A stretch of 64,000 nucleotides of DNA from Caprella mutica (Eukaryota; Arthropoda; Malacostraca; Amphipoda; Caprellidae): the NCBI GenBank assembly GCA_947561585.1, contig CANNZV010000119.1, positions 124,001 to 188,000 on the forward strand, in the 5' to 3' direction. Below the pieces are notes generated by a model. That model was not told the origin of the DNA, made no database searches, and saw only the letters and a list, made by a program, of their open reading frames with translations. A program made the position numbers and the translations under genes. Shown here one piece after another: positions 45,351 to 64,000 of this stretch. Each line of letters opens with the position of its first letter. Positions within the stretch are counted from its first letter, which is position 1.

Positions 45351-48300
45351 TTACCTTTTTCTTCACATAATGAGACACTTGTGTGTCGTTAAGATTTTAA
45401 GTTATTAAATATATACATTTCATAAATTCAAATATTTATTATGAACTTAATTCAAAATATACATTGAGTGTACCTTTAGATATTAGCCTACCGTGCTAAG
45501 GTTCCGAGTTCGACGATAGAATTCTCGATAGGCGAACTTTCCAATTTTACTTTCTTTAGCCAAAAAAATATTTGAATAAAACAAATAGATCTATCTACAA
45601 TTAGATAACTATTTTGAATAAAATAAATAAACCGATACTTAGCTAGTTATGAAGCTCATTCAAATTAGTTACGAGGGTAAATCTGGCAGAATTAGTAGTT
45701 AGGTACCTACTAAAAAGTAGATCGTTTCCAATTTCTTGTTCGTTAGGTTTACCGTTACAGTTTGCTAATAAGGGAAAGTGAAAACGAGAAGTAATCTAAA
45801 TATTTTAAGTTAAGATAATCAGACGGCACTTTGAAGTCTTGTGAACAGGAAGGACATAGATTACAATTCGCCGTGTCGTTTATTTCATACCTATTACAAA
45901 AGTAGTCAAGTTAGTGCATTTAATTTACACAACAGTGGAAGGTAGATAATAGGCAAAACGCGGCATAGTGCATCCTAAAACGCTTGGTGAGCAAATTGGA
46001 GAAGAAATGAATGCCTACTTTCAGTATATATGATGATTCCATGATTCAACTTTTATTACTAAAAATATCTTTCTAAATGAGAATAATAATTTAGTGGCTT
46101 TCTGAATAATATTTACAAAAGGCAAAGCTAGGCTTCATGAATAGAAATTAAACTGGAATAGGCATGTAGCAACAAACGCTACCTATTTGGTCCTTTAAAA
46201 TAATTAAGTATATATTTATATAAACATATATATATACCTTTTATATAATAGAGATCATAAATTATTATCTTTGGAACAACCTTATACAAACATTTCTTAT
46301 TAGTTATGAATTAAGCAATTAAATAAATAAGTATTTGTGCTTTTATAACTTAGCGATAAGCAATAAAATATCATTAGATTTGCATAAAAATTCTATTACT
46401 TATATGCTATGAGATTAATTTTATTCTTGAGTATATATAATTGATGATAATAAGTAGTATATATTAAGATATGTATTCTACAGCTGAAAATGAACTGGCG
46501 GGCGCAAGGTATTTATTAAGGTATAAAGAGCCTTCCACTATGTACTTGTCCACTTTATCATGTTGAGATGTTTTCCTAGAGTATTCCTCATCATTGGAGA
46601 CTGTAGAAATTTTCCTTTTGGGTATCCGATCTCTTGGAAGTGAACTTTCTAATTGGTTATTGTAGTAGGTAGCTACGCTTCTCATTACCGTACTTTAGGC
46701 TAAAAAAGTAGAGAAATGAGCGCCATTCCAACAAGCTTGATGCTTGCATACGATCAGACAAAGAGTTTGAAAGATCTTAGATCCCTGGCTTCGAGACAAG
46801 ATTTCAAGCAAGATAGACACTGCAGTGGTATTCAGATGGTTTATTTGTTACTTCCCCAACATATTTTCCCGATGTGGACATAGAAAATAAAGAGCTTGGT
46901 CAAAGGTATTAGAAAAACGATATGATCAACAGAATTGAAAGCTTAAATTATTATGTTGTAATAGGTGGTGCAACCCTGCAGGCATCTCGATCAACAAGAA
47001 GCTGTACAGCTCAAACTAAACAAATGACATGCAAAAAAATCATGCTTCTAGTACCAAATACCGAAAAGCAATGCACAATTAAAGTACTATCGCCGACTCG
47101 GGTTCAACCCCTTCAGTTGGTGATAGTACCTACTGAGACATCAATTACTTGATTCAAATGGTTAAATCATTGTTTATACAATTTCATATCACACAAATAC
47201 ATGTTGTTTTACACATAGTACGTTTATGAAATAAATTACATTTTTCGTTCAATACAAAAAATATTAACATAAAGTTCGTGAATATGATTTAATTAATATG
47301 TAACAATATTTACATCTATATAATTATTAAGCCTTTTGATACTGATATGTAAAATAGTGGAACAATATGTGCAGGAAGAGGTAACTAAAACAGGAGATAT
47401 AGAAGTAAAGGAATCAAGAAAATATGTTTTTAGGACTTTTATTTACTTGATTGCTTGCTTAAAATCTGTAGCTAGGAGAGCCTCCCCAGCTTCTACAGGA
47501 AAATCAAACGCAACCTATTTGATCGTGGTAACTTATCAAAAATTTATTTGATGCTGTTAATATATACAATGGTATAATACAAACTGTGTCGAAAGCAGTT
47601 CACAGTGCGAGCGATATTATGTAAATTGAAGAATTAGGAATATTAGTAAATATGGACTATTGTAGTAGGAGAATTATTACGGATGATAGAGAAAAGTAGC
47701 AATAATTTAACCATGTTCTTAGAGATCATTAGCTGATGCTATTGCAGATTTAGTTAGTCTCTAATTATTAGTATATCAAACTAACGTCTAGGTAACAGAA
47801 AACTAATTTTCATCCAGTGTTCAAAATGTTAAATATTCCATATAAATGTTTATACTAGTCTAAAAATTAAGTAGCTCTTTTTAAGAAAATTTATTAGGAA
47901 ATAATTAAATTTAAAATTTGAAAAGTAACTCATAAGAAGAATTTTCACATTAAAAAAGATAAATGTAAGATAATTAAATAGGTATAGGAATAAAAAAAAA
48001 TAGTGAAACATTAAAAATAAATAAAATCAATGAAGGAAATCAAATTAAATAAAAAGAAGGGTGTACAAATATACTAAAATAATAATAAAACAATAGTGTA
48101 CACTAACGATATGTCACTCTTCCCCATTATTTGAATCAAGGACTGATTAAATATCATATATATAGAATAGTAAAGAGAAAATTGACAAATTCAAATTGAG
48201 CTAGTTATCAGAAATGAAAGCTATATATATTAAAGTATACTTGTGATTCCCATACAAGTGAAAATAGAATTTTTGAATCGTTAAGTATTGACCTACAGCA

Positions 48301-49630
48301 GAGAATGCACTGTAAACTAAAATACATAGGTCAAAACTAGACAGATTGCCATCGTTAAATACAGGTATATCATATATATATATTTTGAATTTCATTAAAT
48401 AATTGTTACATATTAATTGGAATATAATTTCATAATTATCAACATAACAATACGCTAGTCACAGAAGTTTAAGGCAAGATATATTGTAGCTTTTAGAAAT
48501 GAGCCGAAAACTGCCCTAACGAATGAGGAGTGATTTGGACTGAAGCTTTCGGTGATGAGAAGGCCTTGCATCTTCGAGGGAAGAGGATGCGTGAGAGATT
48601 GTAATCGCTAGAGGAAGGTAGGAAAACAGATCTCTCAGCGTTAGGAATTAGTCTGAATATACTGAGCTTAGAAAGCTATCCAATGACGCCACAGTATCTA
48701 AGAATATCTTAGTACTGTCCTTTTTTAAATATTCAAAGTGATTCCCGACGCCATGGCCATTCTCTCATGTCTCGTCAGTCCAAGACTCTCCGCATACGTG
48801 CTAACACTCAATCCATTTACTCTAGCTGTGTGTCATGCATTAGAAGCACTAACTTATACGTTCAATAGAGTATCTTCGGTTGAAACTTTTGAACAGCTAT
48901 TCTTATGTTAATGATTTGATATTTCATCCACATCTCTTACAATTGAATTATTCAAATTATATAGTGTTGAAATAACAATAGAGTGATTTAAATGATCTAT
49001 TGTGTAATAGTTTATATGACTAAGGCATTTCAAAATTATTAAAGCTAGTATTGAGAACTTTTCATTCTGTCAAAATGTTAGCGAAATCCATTATTGTTTG
49101 CATCTTTAAAAAAGAAAGACGAATACTCTTTTTAGACATAACAATATCGTCACATCTAATTTGTAATTCTCATATTTAATTATTAAATTTAAACACATCA
49201 GTTTTTATAGCAGTTATTGTTATTACTGTAAATATTTAAATCTTATTTTGTAAATCAAATGCGACTATTGCAATATGATCATTAAAATCATATCTGTAAA
49301 ATGTTATTATAGATACATAATCTTGACATTGTTATTTGACTATAATTCGAAATGTTACTTTTCCAAACATGGAATGTTTCAATCTAATGATGTCGAATAA
49401 ACTAAAATTGTATCACTGCATTTTTGCAATTAACACATAGTCATGCTAGTTCAGCATAGGCAGGTTTTACTGAACAACCAACTAGTGAATTGACATTCAG
49501 ATGTTTTTCTACCATGCAATTTGAAGTATCAACTGTGTTTATCAATGTACCTAAATTATGTCCTAATCATTTAAAGATCATGCAATACTGAAGCTACAAC
49601 CTAAGTAACAGCGGATCACCCACTACCTCC
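45351..49630. other. Downstream of para, no gene identified
   Basis: AT-rich. The part nearest para should hold the 3' UTR and poly(A) site of cassette B transcripts, which I cannot place. A minus-strand frame at 46464-46685 and a plus-strand frame at about 46713-46880 look slightly exon-like in composition but have no recognisable motifs or clear splice partners. A 47086-47133 palindrome is built from GTACTATCGCCGACT and its near inverse. Confidence 0.45.
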
Positions 49631-62968
<13,338 letters not shown>

Positions 62969-64000
62969 CTGTGAAATATAGTGTTAGTAAGATCGAATTG
63001 GACCATGGGAAGTACTTTAGCAGCTGTCTAATCAATCTACATCAAATAGAACAATAAGAAAAAACTATGACGTAATTATCCAATATCAGAAAACATTTTT
63101 TAGAATGACAATATTTTTTTACTAAAAACTATATTGCTGTACTATAATAGACTATCATCTCGTAATTGAATTATTACGTCATTGTTTCTGATTTAAGTAT
63201 TATGCATCAAACTACATCAAGATACTCAACGGATGCTGCTAGCTAGGGATGGGGGTAATCTTTCTTGAACATTCAACTTAACTTTATCAAAATAATTTCA
63301 AAAATTGACTTGTTAAAAATTTTGGTATTCAAGAATAGATTTACGGTACTTAGGCAAGAAGCTAAACATTTAATATATCATTACAATAAAAAAGCATATA
63401 TATACACATTATAAGTTAACATATAAGAATTAAAAAATCATTCTATTAACGAATACTTGAATTTAACCAGCTGTGAATTAAATGATCAAGTATTCGTCAG
63501 GTAAATAATGCCGTCACTTGAAGATCTTGTAGGTACCTGTCTTGAAAATAGGAACATAATTATTAGCTCAGAAAACAGTTATACTATTAACTACGAGTGA
63601 GAAGAAGGGAAAGTTACAAATTATCGATCAGTACTAAATCATCGATCATATAAGAAAAAATGATATAATAATTATTATCACACAGTCCTATCTAGTAATA
63701 ATAATTTTTATTTCGTTTTTTCTTATATGTCCGAATATGAAGTATTGACCGATAATTCGTAACTTACCCTGGTCTCAGTATTGTTATTTTTCATGCATAA
63801 AAAAGTGTTGATAAATGTCTTCACATAAATGAACATTTTCAATATTATAACTCATCTATTTTAAAGTTTGTAGGTAGTTTAACAGTATAAACACTCTTTG
63901 CACCATAAAACAGAATAATCTTCAGGAGTTGTACTTTTAAGATCAATTTTTCAGTGAGTTGTGAAAGTGAAAAAGTGAGAGTAGAGTGTTGGTGGTAAAA
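62969..64000. other. para intron reaching the right edge
   Basis: No exon seen; domain I and the 5' end of the gene must lie beyond 64000. Contains the MITE at 63613-63772. Confidence 0.65.
63613..63772. mobile_element. MITE family 2 copy in a para intron
   Basis: The ends AAGTTACAAATTATCGATCA and the inverse of GACCGATAATTCGTAACTT, followed by ATATAAGAAAAAATGATAT and its inverse-like partner. Related to 7209-7412. Confidence 0.75.

Noticed and set aside
47086..47133. Possible tRNA (contains GGTTCAACCCC)
   Set aside because: It is a simple hairpin without an A box, anticodon arm or acceptor stem.

Overview
The window is nuclear DNA from an insect, probably a hemipteran, although the order cannot be proven from sequence alone. 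It is AT-rich, its genes are split by short introns with GT-AG borders, and it is heavily loaded with small transposons. Three host genes can be modelled, all on the minus strand: ERGIC3 (7473-12954, ten exons, complete), a secreted protein with six fibronectin type III domains (28793-36737, eleven exons, complete), and the 3' two thirds of the voltage-gated sodium channel gene para/Nav1 (49631-62968, domain II to the C-terminus; domain I lies beyond the right edge).

The left end (1 to about 5545) is an I/Jockey-type non-LTR retrotransposon on the minus strand. It has a gag-like ORF1 with three CCHC knuckles and an ORF2 with endonuclease, reverse transcriptase and RNase H. ORF2 is broken by one frameshift and runs off the left edge. 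Between ERGIC3 and the FN3 gene (about 13.8-26.2 kb) lies an island of nested, coding-free inverted-repeat elements. The largest is about 10.3 kb with near-identical arms of about 560 bp. Several contain long tandem arrays, which explain all the long ORFs there. Between the FN3 gene and para (36.7-49.6 kb) I find only transposon remnants, tandem repeats and one isolated exon-like island.

The main discovery candidate is the 3' end of the sodium channel gene. The last two coding exons (all of domain IV plus the C-terminal tail) are tandemly duplicated: cassette A at 52501-54023 and cassette B at 49631-51143. Both are open, have good splice signals, fit the same upstream III-IV linker exon in the same phase and end in their own stop codon. 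The locus could therefore make two channels that share domains I-III but differ in domain IV and tail. The copies share a 172-bp block with one mismatch, which points to gene conversion. They differ at an outer-pore residue (Asp in B, Asn in A). The usual insect mutually exclusive exon pair for domain III S3-S4 is present only once here.

Several insertions show clear target-site duplications (9, 8, 7 and 2 bp). Two palindromic MITEs sit in para introns, one 47 bp from an exon, and another MITE lies 60 bp past the ERGIC3 stop codon. Exon borders were placed by eye from conserved protein sequence, splice signals and reading-frame phase. All family assignments come from recalled protein families and were not checked by database search.
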